Below, in pieces: positions 32,009 through 40,222 of a DNA stretch of 64,000 nt. Source of the stretch: an uncultured bacterium (GTDB taxonomy: Bacteria; Bacillota; Clostridia; Christensenellales; HGM11417); assembly GCA_905215695.1 (NCBI GenBank), contig CAJMQN010000001.1, forward strand, positions 295,311 to 359,310, read 5' to 3'. The translations under genes were made by a program, and so were the position numbers. Numbering within the stretch: position 1 is the first letter of the stretch; every line of letters begins with the position of its first letter. Below the pieces are notes generated by a model, which did no database searches, was not told the origin of the DNA, and saw nothing but the letters and a program-made list of their open reading frames with translations.

Positions 32009-32028
32009 TACTTTTTTAGAAAAACAGT
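31995..32028. promoter_or_regulatory. Paired 11-base direct repeats, likely AraC-type operator
   Basis: AGAAAAACAGT occurs at 31995-32005 and again at 32018-32028, 23 bases apart (about two helical turns), the arrangement AraC-family dimers use. The first copy overlaps the regulator's own -35 box; the second ends 22 bases before the -35 of the GH51 promoter. Confidence 0.6.
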
Positions 32029-32050
32029 AATTTTTGATTGCGAAACAGAA

Positions 32051-32079
32051 TTGAAAAGGGGTGCGCCAAAGACTAAAAT
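32051..32079 (+). promoter_or_regulatory. Sigma-A promoter of the GH51-ABC operon
   Basis: TTGAAA at 32051-32056, 17-base spacer, TAAAAT at 32074-32079. Confidence 0.75.
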
Positions 32080-32109
32080 AGAGACGGACATCAAGTTGGA
32101 GAGGTATTT

Positions 32110-33540
32110 ATGGCAAAGATTGAAATGACGGACCGGAAAATCGGAGAAATCGGAGCGCTTCTTTGGGGCTCTTTTGTGGAACAGATGGGGCGCGCCGTCT
32201 ATGGCGGAATCTATGATCCTGCCTGCCCCAGTGCGGACGAGAGGGGCTTTCGCAGGGACGTCATCCGCGCAGTGCGTGATTTAAAACTCCCGATTGTGCG
32301 CTATCCGGGCGGAAACTTTGTCTCGGGGTATGATTGGAAGGACGGAATCGGAAAGGAGCGTCCCCGAAGGCTCAATCTCGCTTGGATGCAGATTGAACCC
32401 AATACCGTCGGACTGCATGAGTTTTATGATTGGTCCCGGCTCGCGGGCACAGAGGTCATGATGGCGCTCAACCTCGGCACAGGCACCGTGCGGGACGCGC
32501 TCGAACTCGTGGAGTACTGCAACTTTGCGGGGGACACTGCCCGGACGCGTCTGCGCAGGGCGAACGGCAGGGAAGAACCCTTCGGATTTCGGTACTGGTG
32601 CCTCGGGAACGAGATGGACGGAATCTGGCAAATCGGGTGTCTGTCCGCAGAGGACTATGCGCACAAGGCGAGAGAGACCTCTAAACTGATTAAGCTCATC
32701 GACCCTGAAATCAAGACGACCCTCGTCGGGAGCAGTGCGCCGGACCTTCCGACCTATCCCGCCTGGGAGCGCACAGTCTTGGACGTCGCCTACGAGCATG
32801 TCGATTATATTTCCCTGCACCGCTATTATTCCCATGTCGAAGGGGGAGTTTCTGCCTATCTTGCGCAGTATCGGGACCTCTCCGCCTATATCGAGACGGT
32901 GCGGGACATCGTCGCGGAGACCAAGGCGAGGAAGAACAGCGCGCACGAGGTCAAACTCGCCCTCGACGAGTGGAACGTCTGGCACCGTGAGAATGACAGC
33001 AGTTCCACAAAGTGGCAGGTCAGCGATGTCAAGGTCGAGAACCATTACGACTTTCTCGACGCTATGCTCGTCGCAAACCTCATCTGCGTCATGACAAAGC
33101 ACTGCGACGTTTTGGAAATCGGATGCTTTGCACAGCTTGTCAACGTCATCGGACTCATCATGACCGAAAACGGCGGGAGAATGTTTTTGCAGACAAGCTA
33201 CTATCCCTTTGCCTTTGCCTCCAACTATCTGCGGGGCAGAGCGGTTGAAACGAAAGTTTCCGGCGCGGGGTCGGATTTGCTGAATATCGCGGTCTGCGAC
33301 CGCGGAGACGGCATTTCGGCGCTCTGCGTGAACAACGACGAGCGGAACGCCGCGCTCCTCGAGTTCGAACTTCCGGCGGGGAAAATCACCGCGCAAATCA
33401 TGTGCGCGGCGCCGGACGCGAAGAACAGTTTCGACGAGCCGGAAAAGGTTGTGCCAAAGGAAGTGCAGGTCTCGGAGAGAGGGGGGTGCGCCGTCGTGGA
33501 GATGCCGCCGCTGTCTATTTTGACATTACGTACCGAATAA
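32110..33540 (+). CDS. GH51 alpha-L-arabinofuranosidase, intracellular
   Basis: Glycoside hydrolase of family 51, retaining, releasing terminal L-arabinofuranosyl groups from imported oligosaccharides. 476 residues, a (beta/alpha)8 barrel followed by a C-terminal beta sandwich from about 385. IVRYPGGNFVSGYDW near 62-76, the acid/base glutamate in CLGNEMDGI (Glu168) and the nucleophile in LDEWNVW (Glu287) are in place. No signal peptide is present, so it acts in the cytoplasm after ABC uptake. GGAGAGG precedes the ATG. First gene of the divergent operon. Confidence 0.92.
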   Translation: MAKIEMTDRKIGEIGALLWGSFVEQMGRAVYGGIYDPACPSADERGFRRDVIRAVRDLKLPIVRYPGGNFVSGYDWKDGIGKERPRRLNLAWMQIEPNTVGLHEFYDWSRLAGTEVMMALNLGTGTVRDALELVEYCNFAGDTARTRLRRANGREEPFGFRYWCLGNEMDGIWQIGCLSAEDYAHKARETSKLIKLIDPEIKTTLVGSSAPDLPTYPAWERTVLDVAYEHVDYISLHRYYSHVEGGVSAYLAQYRDLSAYIETVRDIVAETKARKNSAHEVKLALDEWNVWHRENDSSSTKWQVSDVKVENHYDFLDAMLVANLICVMTKHCDVLEIGCFAQLVNVIGLIMTENGGRMFLQTSYYPFAFASNYLRGRAVETKVSGAGSDLLNIAVCDRGDGISALCVNNDERNAALLEFELPAGKITAQIMCAAPDAKNSFDEPEKVVPKEVQVSERGGCAVVEMPPLSILTLRTE

Positions 33541-33555
33541 CCGAAGGAGAAAATC

Positions 33556-34470
33556 ATGGAGAAAACGCGGGTTTTAAAATCGGGAAAGAGAAATTACAGC
33601 GTACACGCCAACGACGGCAAGTGGGGCGCGCTCTTTCTGACCCCGCTCGTCGTCGGCATGACGCTCTTTTTACTCGTGCCGCTGGCGTATGCGGTCTTTC
33701 TCTCCCTGAACGAGTACAACCTGTTTGTGTCGAAGTGGGTGGGGTTTGCCAACTTCGAGCGGGCGTTCCGGGATGCGCAGTATTGGTCGTCCATGGCGAA
33801 CGCCGCGCTGTACTGCGTGTTCGTCCCGATTACCATGTTCATCGCGCTCGTGCTTGCGAACCTGCTCGCGAGGGAGTTCCGCGGGGCAAAGACCTATAAG
33901 ATGGTCTTTTTCATCCCGACCATCTGTTCCGCCGTCGCCGTCACCTTCATGTGGAAGTGGATGTTCAACGGCGAGTACGGCACCCTGAACGCCATTCGAA
34001 CCGCTCTTGGGCTGTCCAAAATCAACTTTTTGGACGCGGGGCACGCCATGTGGAGCATGATTTTGCTCTCTGTGTGGTCCGGACTCGGTACGAGTCTGCT
34101 TCTCTACACAGCCGCGGTCAAAAACGTCAATGTCAGCCTCCTCGAGGCGGCGCAGATCGACGGCGCGGGACCGGTGCGTATCTTTGTGAAAATTACCTTT
34201 CCGCTCATCACGCCGACCACCTTTTACCTCTTCGTCACGGGTATCATCGGCGCGTTGCAGGGGTTTGCGACCTTCTTCGCCATGACAGGGGGCGTGTCGC
34301 CCTCAAGCGTCGTCATGCCCGTCACCATCATCTACATGTACGCGGGACACGGCTGGGGTATCAACACCTACGGCTACGCTTCCGCCCTCGCGATTCTCCT
34401 CGGGCTCGTTGTGGGCGCGCTGACCGTGCTCAATTTCGTCGGTTCAAAGAGGTGGGTCTATTATGAATGA
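33556..34470 (+). CDS. ABC sugar transporter permease, MalF/UgpA type
   Basis: 304-residue inner permease subunit with six membrane helices; residues 1-20 are a basic cytoplasmic head. The cytoplasmic EAA loop LLEAAQIDGAGPVRIFVKIT (positions 196-215) contacts the shared ATPase. The set resembles carbohydrate uptake family CUT1, which imports oligosaccharides. No ATPase gene is encoded in the locus, so a shared MsmK-like ATPase elsewhere is expected. Eight-base overlap with the partner permease. Confidence 0.92.
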   Translation: MEKTRVLKSGKRNYSVHANDGKWGALFLTPLVVGMTLFLLVPLAYAVFLSLNEYNLFVSKWVGFANFERAFRDAQYWSSMANAALYCVFVPITMFIALVLANLLAREFRGAKTYKMVFFIPTICSAVAVTFMWKWMFNGEYGTLNAIRTALGLSKINFLDAGHAMWSMILLSVWSGLGTSLLLYTAAVKNVNVSLLEAAQIDGAGPVRIFVKITFPLITPTTFYLFVTGIIGALQGFATFFAMTGGVSPSSVVMPVTIIYMYAGHGWGINTYGYASALAILLGLVVGALTVLNFVGSKRWVYYE

Positions 34471-35314
34471 GATTGCGGCGCGGGGCAGACTCCGCAAAAA
34501 TATCTGGGCTGTTTGCAGACAGGTGATTATGGTGCTCGCATCGGTGTGTATGCTGACGCCCTTTGTCGTGTCCTTCATGGTCTCCATTAAGACCGGGGCA
34601 GACGTCTATAGCACCTCGCTCTTTCCCAAAGCGGTCTATTTTCAGAACTACTATTACGTGCTCAAGGAGACGGCGATCCTGCGCGCTTTCGTCAATACGA
34701 TTGCCTATCTGATACCGCCCATCGGCGTCGGCGTGATTGCCTCTGCAATGGCGGCTTATGCGCTTTCCCGTCTGCACTTCCGGGGGAGGAATCTGATCTT
34801 TTCCCTGCTGTTTGCGACCATCATGATTCCCTCCATCGTCACGCTGGTGCCCTCCTACGTCATGTTCGCAAACTTCTACAAGTGGGTGGGAACTCCTCTT
34901 CCGCTCATTGTGCCCGGTATGTTCGGCGGGGTCATGGTCATGTTCTATCTCAAACAGTTCATGCTCGGGCTTCCCAAAGAGTTGGAGGAAGCCGCGATGA
35001 TCGACGGCATGAACAAGGGCGGCATCTTCTTCCGCATCGACCTGCCGCTGTGCAGACCCGCGCTCATCGCGCAGGTGGTGCTGAGTTTTACCGCCTATTA
35101 CAACGACCTGATGACGCCGCTCATGTATGTCAACACACAGCCGCAGTACTACACCGTTCAGCTCGTCATCAACACGCTGAACAGCGCTTACGGTTCTCAG
35201 CTTGAACGCCTGCTTGCGTCCTGTATTCTCGCGCTGGTCCCTACCTTCGTCATCTTTGCCGCGGCGCAGAAATACTTCATCGAGGGCATTGCGGTCTCGG
35301 GAATCAAGGGTTGA
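34463..35314 (+). CDS. ABC sugar transporter permease, MalG/UgpE type
   Basis: 283-residue partner permease with six membrane helices. The EAA loop is ELEEAAMIDGMNKGGIFFRI (positions 173-192), and the chain ends with the typical YFIEGIAVSGIKG tail of MalG-type CUT1 permeases. It forms the membrane pore with the 33556 product. The solute-binding protein is not next to it but nine kilobases downstream, in the same orientation. Confidence 0.92.
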   Translation: MNEIAARGRLRKNIWAVCRQVIMVLASVCMLTPFVVSFMVSIKTGADVYSTSLFPKAVYFQNYYYVLKETAILRAFVNTIAYLIPPIGVGVIASAMAAYALSRLHFRGRNLIFSLLFATIMIPSIVTLVPSYVMFANFYKWVGTPLPLIVPGMFGGVMVMFYLKQFMLGLPKELEEAAMIDGMNKGGIFFRIDLPLCRPALIAQVVLSFTAYYNDLMTPLMYVNTQPQYYTVQLVINTLNSAYGSQLERLLASCILALVPTFVIFAAAQKYFIEGIAVSGIKG

Positions 35315-35330
35315 ATAAGGAGGAAATGCC

Positions 35331-37766
35331 ATGAAACTGCGTAAAATCGTCGCGCTCTTTCTCACGCTCGCGCTTGTCTTTGCGTTCTGCGCCTGCAATC
35401 CGCCGACGGATCCCGGCAATGACCCGGGCGGAGAGGAGCCCGGCGAGGAGACAAACAAAGAGGACGTCGAGGATGAAATTTTTGTTGAAAAGAGTACGGA
35501 GCCTGAAACTCCGCTTTCGGTCTCCTCGCCCAAGAATTATGAACTTCCCGAGACAGGGGAGCCGAATGCGAGCGGAAACGTAGTTGAGACAGGGAGGGGG
35601 TTCGGTATCAAAAACGGAACCTATCTTCTTCTCTTCGTTCCGTCGGGGGAGGGCTATGGGCTCTCTCTCGAGACGGAAGAGGGGAAAGTGCTCTTTTCGA
35701 GCGACGCGCCGGCGGAGGTCGGCTACTCGATCAACGGAATGTACACGGAATATATCTATCTGCGTGCGCCCTATTCGACTCTCGGAAGCACTGAGGAGGG
35801 ACTCTTGGCAAGTGCCCGGCTGACTTCCGCGAAGGGCAGCGTTTTCCTCGTGAGCGATGAAATCACCGTCAGCGGGGGCGAATTTCGGCTCCGACGCACG
35901 GTGCAGGTCGAAGACGCAAAGGACGGCGGCGGATATTTTTCCCGGGTGAGCTTTTCGGCTCCGGGTGAGAAAAAGTACGCAGACTGCGAATACTTCGTCC
36001 CCTCAAAGATGTACCGTACCGAGACAGCGCTGACCGCGAAGAGCGGACTCGCCTTCGCGGACACGCGCATGGGGCTCCCCATGGCGATGCTTCGGGACAG
36101 GGCGAGCGGTGCCGCGCTCTCCCTCGTCAAGGCGGCGTCCGGCATTTCGACGAAGTCCGGGGATACGGCAACGGCGAGCGGAATTTCCTCCGAGTACGGG
36201 TACGGTTCGGCGGGCGTCTTGAAACGGAGCGCGCCGACGGTGGGCTATACCTATCCCGCGCAGGAGCGGGGGCTTGGCGCGGGCGGCAGAAAGTTTGCCG
36301 CGGTCTCCGAGGACAACGATATTCGGTTTGACCTTGTGATCGAAGCGGGGGAATACGACAGTTTCAACGCTGCGATGTCCGACCAATATCTGCGCGCCGT
36401 CTCCGCGCGGGAACTTCCGCAGGCGGATACCGACCTTGACAGGGTGTATTCGCAGAGCATGTCCGACCTGTCGGACTCAGTGGAGTACCGAAACTCCGCT
36501 TGGGTTCTGCCCTTTGCGGTCTATCTGAATTCGGGTACGGCGATGGCTTACGTCGCGCAGAGCGGCTATATCGGTATGCAGATTTCTCTTGGCGCTCAGC
36601 TCATTCGTTACGGTGTGGAGACGGGGGACGAGGACGCCTACCGAAACGGTTTCAACATGGTAAATATGTGGGCGACGACGGCGGTCCCCGAGGGGAGCGA
36701 CAGCGGCGTGTTCCAATGTTACAACAACGGGAGCGAGTACGGCAACGGCGCGCCCACTCTGCGGCAACTCTGTGACGGCATGGAGGGTATGCTCGACGCG
36801 CTTCGGTTCACCGAGAGCGCGCGCCCGGAGGAGGATATCAACGCCTGGTGGGAGATTGCATACGGATTCGCGAATTTCCTTGTCAGAGCGCAGAATGCGG
36901 ACGGGAGCTGGTATCGGGCGTACGACTACGACGGGAACCTTCTCACCGAGAACAATCCATGGAAGATTGTGGTGGATGAAAACACCCTTGCCGACGCAAA
37001 GTACAATACGCAGATACCCGTGCGTTTCCTCTGCCGCATGTTCGAATACACGGGGGAGACAAAATTTCTCGACGCGGCGAAGCGGGCGGGGGATTACGTC
37101 GTCGAACACGTGATCGACGCGCTCGTCTATCGGGCGGGTACGCTGGATACGCTGGGCGTGACCGACCGCGAGTCGGGTATCTTCGCGATGTACGCAATGA
37201 CCTCTCTGTATGCGGTCACCGGGGAAGAGAAGTGGCTCGAGTATGCGGAGTATGCGACGGTCTATGCGATGTCCTGGACCTACACCTATGACTTCGTCGT
37301 GCAGAACCCCGGAAAAAATATCGCCGGGAAGTTTCTCGAAAAGGGTTATACCGCAGGACTCTCCACCATCAGCCACTCGGTTACGGAATTCCGCGGCGCG
37401 GATACCTTCATGGGGTACGCCTATGCGGATTTCTTCAAAATGTATCTTTGGACAGAGAATTCCGCCTACTACGATATGGCTCTGCTCGTACAGGACTGTC
37501 AGAAACGGAGCCTCGACCTCGACGGCGAGTACGGGTATTGCAAGAGAAGTTTTGCCTGCGAGGCGACCGCGATTGCGAATATGACCTTCTCCACGGCGGA
37601 GAACGGCGTCTGGCTTCCCTGGATTACCAATGCGAACATCGAGGCAATGGTCAAGATGCGTTCCGCATTCGGGAGCTGGGACGTTGCGGCGCTGACCGCG
37701 GCGCAGACGAGAGAACGGCTGACGGAAATGCTCGACGCCTACGGCGCGGGCGGTCACGCGCTTTAG
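35331..37766 (+). CDS. Large surface lipoprotein with predicted alpha/alpha-toroid domain, paralogue 1
   Basis: 811 residues. The signal peptide ends in a lipobox (FCACN, lipidated Cys at about 22), followed by a Pro/Gly/Glu-rich tether to ~60. Residues ~80-370 look beta-rich; residues ~390-790 are helical with repeated Trp/Tyr/Gly motifs (QNADGSWYRAYDYDGN near 522-537, MPVRFLCRMFEYTGE-like segment, LDAAKRAGDYV), the pattern of six-hairpin (alpha/alpha) glycosidase-like folds. I cannot name a GH or PL family or catalytic residues. It is a tandem paralogue of the next gene. Given the locus, surface processing of an arabinose-containing glycan is plausible. Confidence 0.7.
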   Translation: MKLRKIVALFLTLALVFAFCACNPPTDPGNDPGGEEPGEETNKEDVEDEIFVEKSTEPETPLSVSSPKNYELPETGEPNASGNVVETGRGFGIKNGTYLLLFVPSGEGYGLSLETEEGKVLFSSDAPAEVGYSINGMYTEYIYLRAPYSTLGSTEEGLLASARLTSAKGSVFLVSDEITVSGGEFRLRRTVQVEDAKDGGGYFSRVSFSAPGEKKYADCEYFVPSKMYRTETALTAKSGLAFADTRMGLPMAMLRDRASGAALSLVKAASGISTKSGDTATASGISSEYGYGSAGVLKRSAPTVGYTYPAQERGLGAGGRKFAAVSEDNDIRFDLVIEAGEYDSFNAAMSDQYLRAVSARELPQADTDLDRVYSQSMSDLSDSVEYRNSAWVLPFAVYLNSGTAMAYVAQSGYIGMQISLGAQLIRYGVETGDEDAYRNGFNMVNMWATTAVPEGSDSGVFQCYNNGSEYGNGAPTLRQLCDGMEGMLDALRFTESARPEEDINAWWEIAYGFANFLVRAQNADGSWYRAYDYDGNLLTENNPWKIVVDENTLADAKYNTQIPVRFLCRMFEYTGETKFLDAAKRAGDYVVEHVIDALVYRAGTLDTLGVTDRESGIFAMYAMTSLYAVTGEEKWLEYAEYATVYAMSWTYTYDFVVQNPGKNIAGKFLEKGYTAGLSTISHSVTEFRGADTFMGYAYADFFKMYLWTENSAYYDMALLVQDCQKRSLDLDGEYGYCKRSFACEATAIANMTFSTAENGVWLPWITNANIEAMVKMRSAFGSWDVAALTAAQTRERLTEMLDAYGAGGHAL

Positions 37767-37779
37767 AGGAGGACGGAGA

Positions 37780-40206
37780 ATGAAAAAGGGATGGAAAACA
37801 CTCTTTGGAGCGGTGTTTGCGGTTGTGATTCCGGTCTCGGGATTCGGCTGTACGCCCGGAGAGGAGGAAGAAAAACAGCCGCCCGAGGAGCCGCTCGGCG
37901 CTTACGAGTACGCGGCGCCCGAGACAATCGGGCTTGAAGAGGCGTTTGACAGCACGGTTGTCCGTATCGGGGAAAACATCGCACTTCTCGCAGGGGAGTA
38001 TCGTCTCGAATTCGTCAAGGGGGAGGACGGGTATTCCCTTGCTGTTGTGAATACCGCAAATCTTTCCTCGGATACTTCACCCGCGACGGCGGCGAGCATT
38101 GTATCCAAGAATTCCGCGCCCGCGGAGGTCTCCGTCACCACAAATAAGACGCTCACCAAGTTCAAGACCGCGTCCGGCGGCTACGACGAGATGCTCGGGA
38201 GAAAGGCGGGAGGCGTCGTCGGATACAAGAAACTGCATTTTGAGTCGGGAACCGCGTTTTCGCTGTACGACGAATTTGTCGCGGAGGACGGGGGCTTTAC
38301 CGTGACCCGCACGCTGCGGTGCGATACGGCGGCGGAGGACGCCGGGTACTATACGGGATTCCGGCTTCCTGCGGCGAAAGCGGAAAAGAGTTTTGCCTCC
38401 TGCGAGTACGTGCTTCCGGCGAACCTGTACGGGAGCTCCGAAAAGCTGAGCGCAAATACTGCGGATACGGGTTTTGCGGTCTCGCAGACCAAGGCGCCCG
38501 CGGGATACACTCTCCTGCGCGTGCTTTCCTCGGGGGACGTACTTTCTCTCGGCGTACTCGATTCCGAATGTTCCACCCTGCCCACGGACAGCGGCGGATA
38601 CGGAAAGTCGAGGGACTTTAAATACTGCTCTCTCGGAATCGAGCGGGCGGGAACGCCTGCGGTTTCTCTCGCCTACCCCTGTCAGGAAGCCGGCGTGAAC
38701 ACCATGACCCACAAGTACGCCGAAGTCGCGGAGGACAACGATTTGCAGATCTCCTTCCGAATCTTCGCAGGGAGAGAGGAAACGATTTCCGCAGCGCTGA
38801 CCGCGGCGACGCGTTCGCACTTCGCCGCGAAAGAGTTTCCCGACTGCGAAATCGACAGTGAGCGAATCTACCGCTATTCCGTCGAGGACCTGAACGGGGT
38901 ACTGTGGTCGCAGGGGGAGAAGGCGATTCTGCCCTTTGCGGCATACGTGGAGTCCGGGGATTCCCAAAAGTGGGGGTATCTTGCGGAAAGCGGGTTCATC
39001 GGTATGCAGATTTCGCTCGGATATGAGATGCTCCGGTACGGCATCGGTTACGGGCACACGGAGAGCAAAAATAACGGATTAAAAATTCTCGACATGTGGG
39101 CGGAGCTTGCGCCCTATCCGGGAAGTTCGAGCGGGGTATTCAGCGGATATATCAATACGAAGGGCGCGGTGCGCACTTCCGCGCCCACACTGCGGCTTTT
39201 GACTGACGGTGCGGAGGGTATGCTCGACGCGGTTCGGCTCGCAGAGAGTTCGCTCAAAAAGTATGATATTTCCGCTTGGAAAGCCCTCGTGACGGGCTAT
39301 GCCGAGTTCCTCGTACAGAAGCAGAACGCGGACGGGAGCTGGTATCGCGCCTACGATTACGACGGAAATCTGCTTGTTGCGGGCAACCGATTCGGAATCG
39401 GTATCGACGCGAACACGCTTGCGGATTCCAAGCTCAATACGCAGATGCCTGTGCGCTTTCTCTGCCGCATGTATGAATACACGGGAGACAGCCGTTACCT
39501 CGACGCCGCAGAGCGCGCGGGAGCGTACGTTGAGGAGAACGTCATCGGCGAGTTTCAGTACTGCGGCGGTACGCTTGATACCAAGGGCGTGGTGGATAAG
39601 GAGAGCGGAATCTTCTGCGAGTATGCGATGAACGCGCTGTACGCGACCACTGGCGAATCAAAGTGGCTCCGCCTCGCCGAGCAAGCCGCCGCCTATGCGA
39701 TGAGCTGGACCTATACGACGGATTTTCCGGTCAACAACGGCTCGGGTATCGCCGCCGGAAAGCCGACCGCCGCGGGCTATACCGCGGGCATGAGCGTCAT
39801 CTCGTCGGCGGGGTACGGCGCGGACAGCTTCATGCGGTATCTCTACTACGACCTCTTCCGGCTCTATCTCTGGACGGAGGACGGTACATGGCTGTCGGCG
39901 GCAAAACTTTTGCAAAACTGTTCGGTGCGGATGATGGACATCGACGGAGAATTTGGGTATGCCTACCGCAGTTTCATGATTGAGGCGACGGACGTCTCGA
40001 GCTTTCAATTTGTGACGGCGGAGGGAACGGGCGTCTGGCTCCCTTGGATCACCAACGCCAATATCGAACCGATGGCAAATATGATGCAAACTTTCGGCTG
40101 TTTTACGGTCGAGGAGGCGCTCGAGAAGTACTCGAGGGAAGAACTCTTATCCCTTGCCGGGGAATGGGGCGCCGGAGGCGGCTCCTACGGCGGGATTCAG
40201 AAATAA
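37780..40206 (+). CDS. Large surface lipoprotein with predicted alpha/alpha-toroid domain, paralogue 2
   Basis: 808 residues with the same layout as its upstream neighbour: signal peptide and lipobox (FGCTP, Cys near 24), short acidic tether, beta-rich half, and helical half. QNADGSWYRAYDYDGN, RFLCRMYEYTGD, the CGGTLDTKGVVDKESGIF segment and LPWITNANIE near the C-terminus are nearly shared with paralogue 1, whereas the N-terminal halves have diverged more. This points to a tandem duplication followed by specialisation of the substrate-contacting part. AGGAGGACGGAGA precedes the ATG. Function unassigned. Confidence 0.7.
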   Translation: MKKGWKTLFGAVFAVVIPVSGFGCTPGEEEEKQPPEEPLGAYEYAAPETIGLEEAFDSTVVRIGENIALLAGEYRLEFVKGEDGYSLAVVNTANLSSDTSPATAASIVSKNSAPAEVSVTTNKTLTKFKTASGGYDEMLGRKAGGVVGYKKLHFESGTAFSLYDEFVAEDGGFTVTRTLRCDTAAEDAGYYTGFRLPAAKAEKSFASCEYVLPANLYGSSEKLSANTADTGFAVSQTKAPAGYTLLRVLSSGDVLSLGVLDSECSTLPTDSGGYGKSRDFKYCSLGIERAGTPAVSLAYPCQEAGVNTMTHKYAEVAEDNDLQISFRIFAGREETISAALTAATRSHFAAKEFPDCEIDSERIYRYSVEDLNGVLWSQGEKAILPFAAYVESGDSQKWGYLAESGFIGMQISLGYEMLRYGIGYGHTESKNNGLKILDMWAELAPYPGSSSGVFSGYINTKGAVRTSAPTLRLLTDGAEGMLDAVRLAESSLKKYDISAWKALVTGYAEFLVQKQNADGSWYRAYDYDGNLLVAGNRFGIGIDANTLADSKLNTQMPVRFLCRMYEYTGDSRYLDAAERAGAYVEENVIGEFQYCGGTLDTKGVVDKESGIFCEYAMNALYATTGESKWLRLAEQAAAYAMSWTYTTDFPVNNGSGIAAGKPTAAGYTAGMSVISSAGYGADSFMRYLYYDLFRLYLWTEDGTWLSAAKLLQNCSVRMMDIDGEFGYAYRSFMIEATDVSSFQFVTAEGTGVWLPWITNANIEPMANMMQTFGCFTVEEALEKYSREELLSLAGEWGAGGGSYGGIQK

Positions 40207-40222
40207 AAAGGAGGGCAATGGA

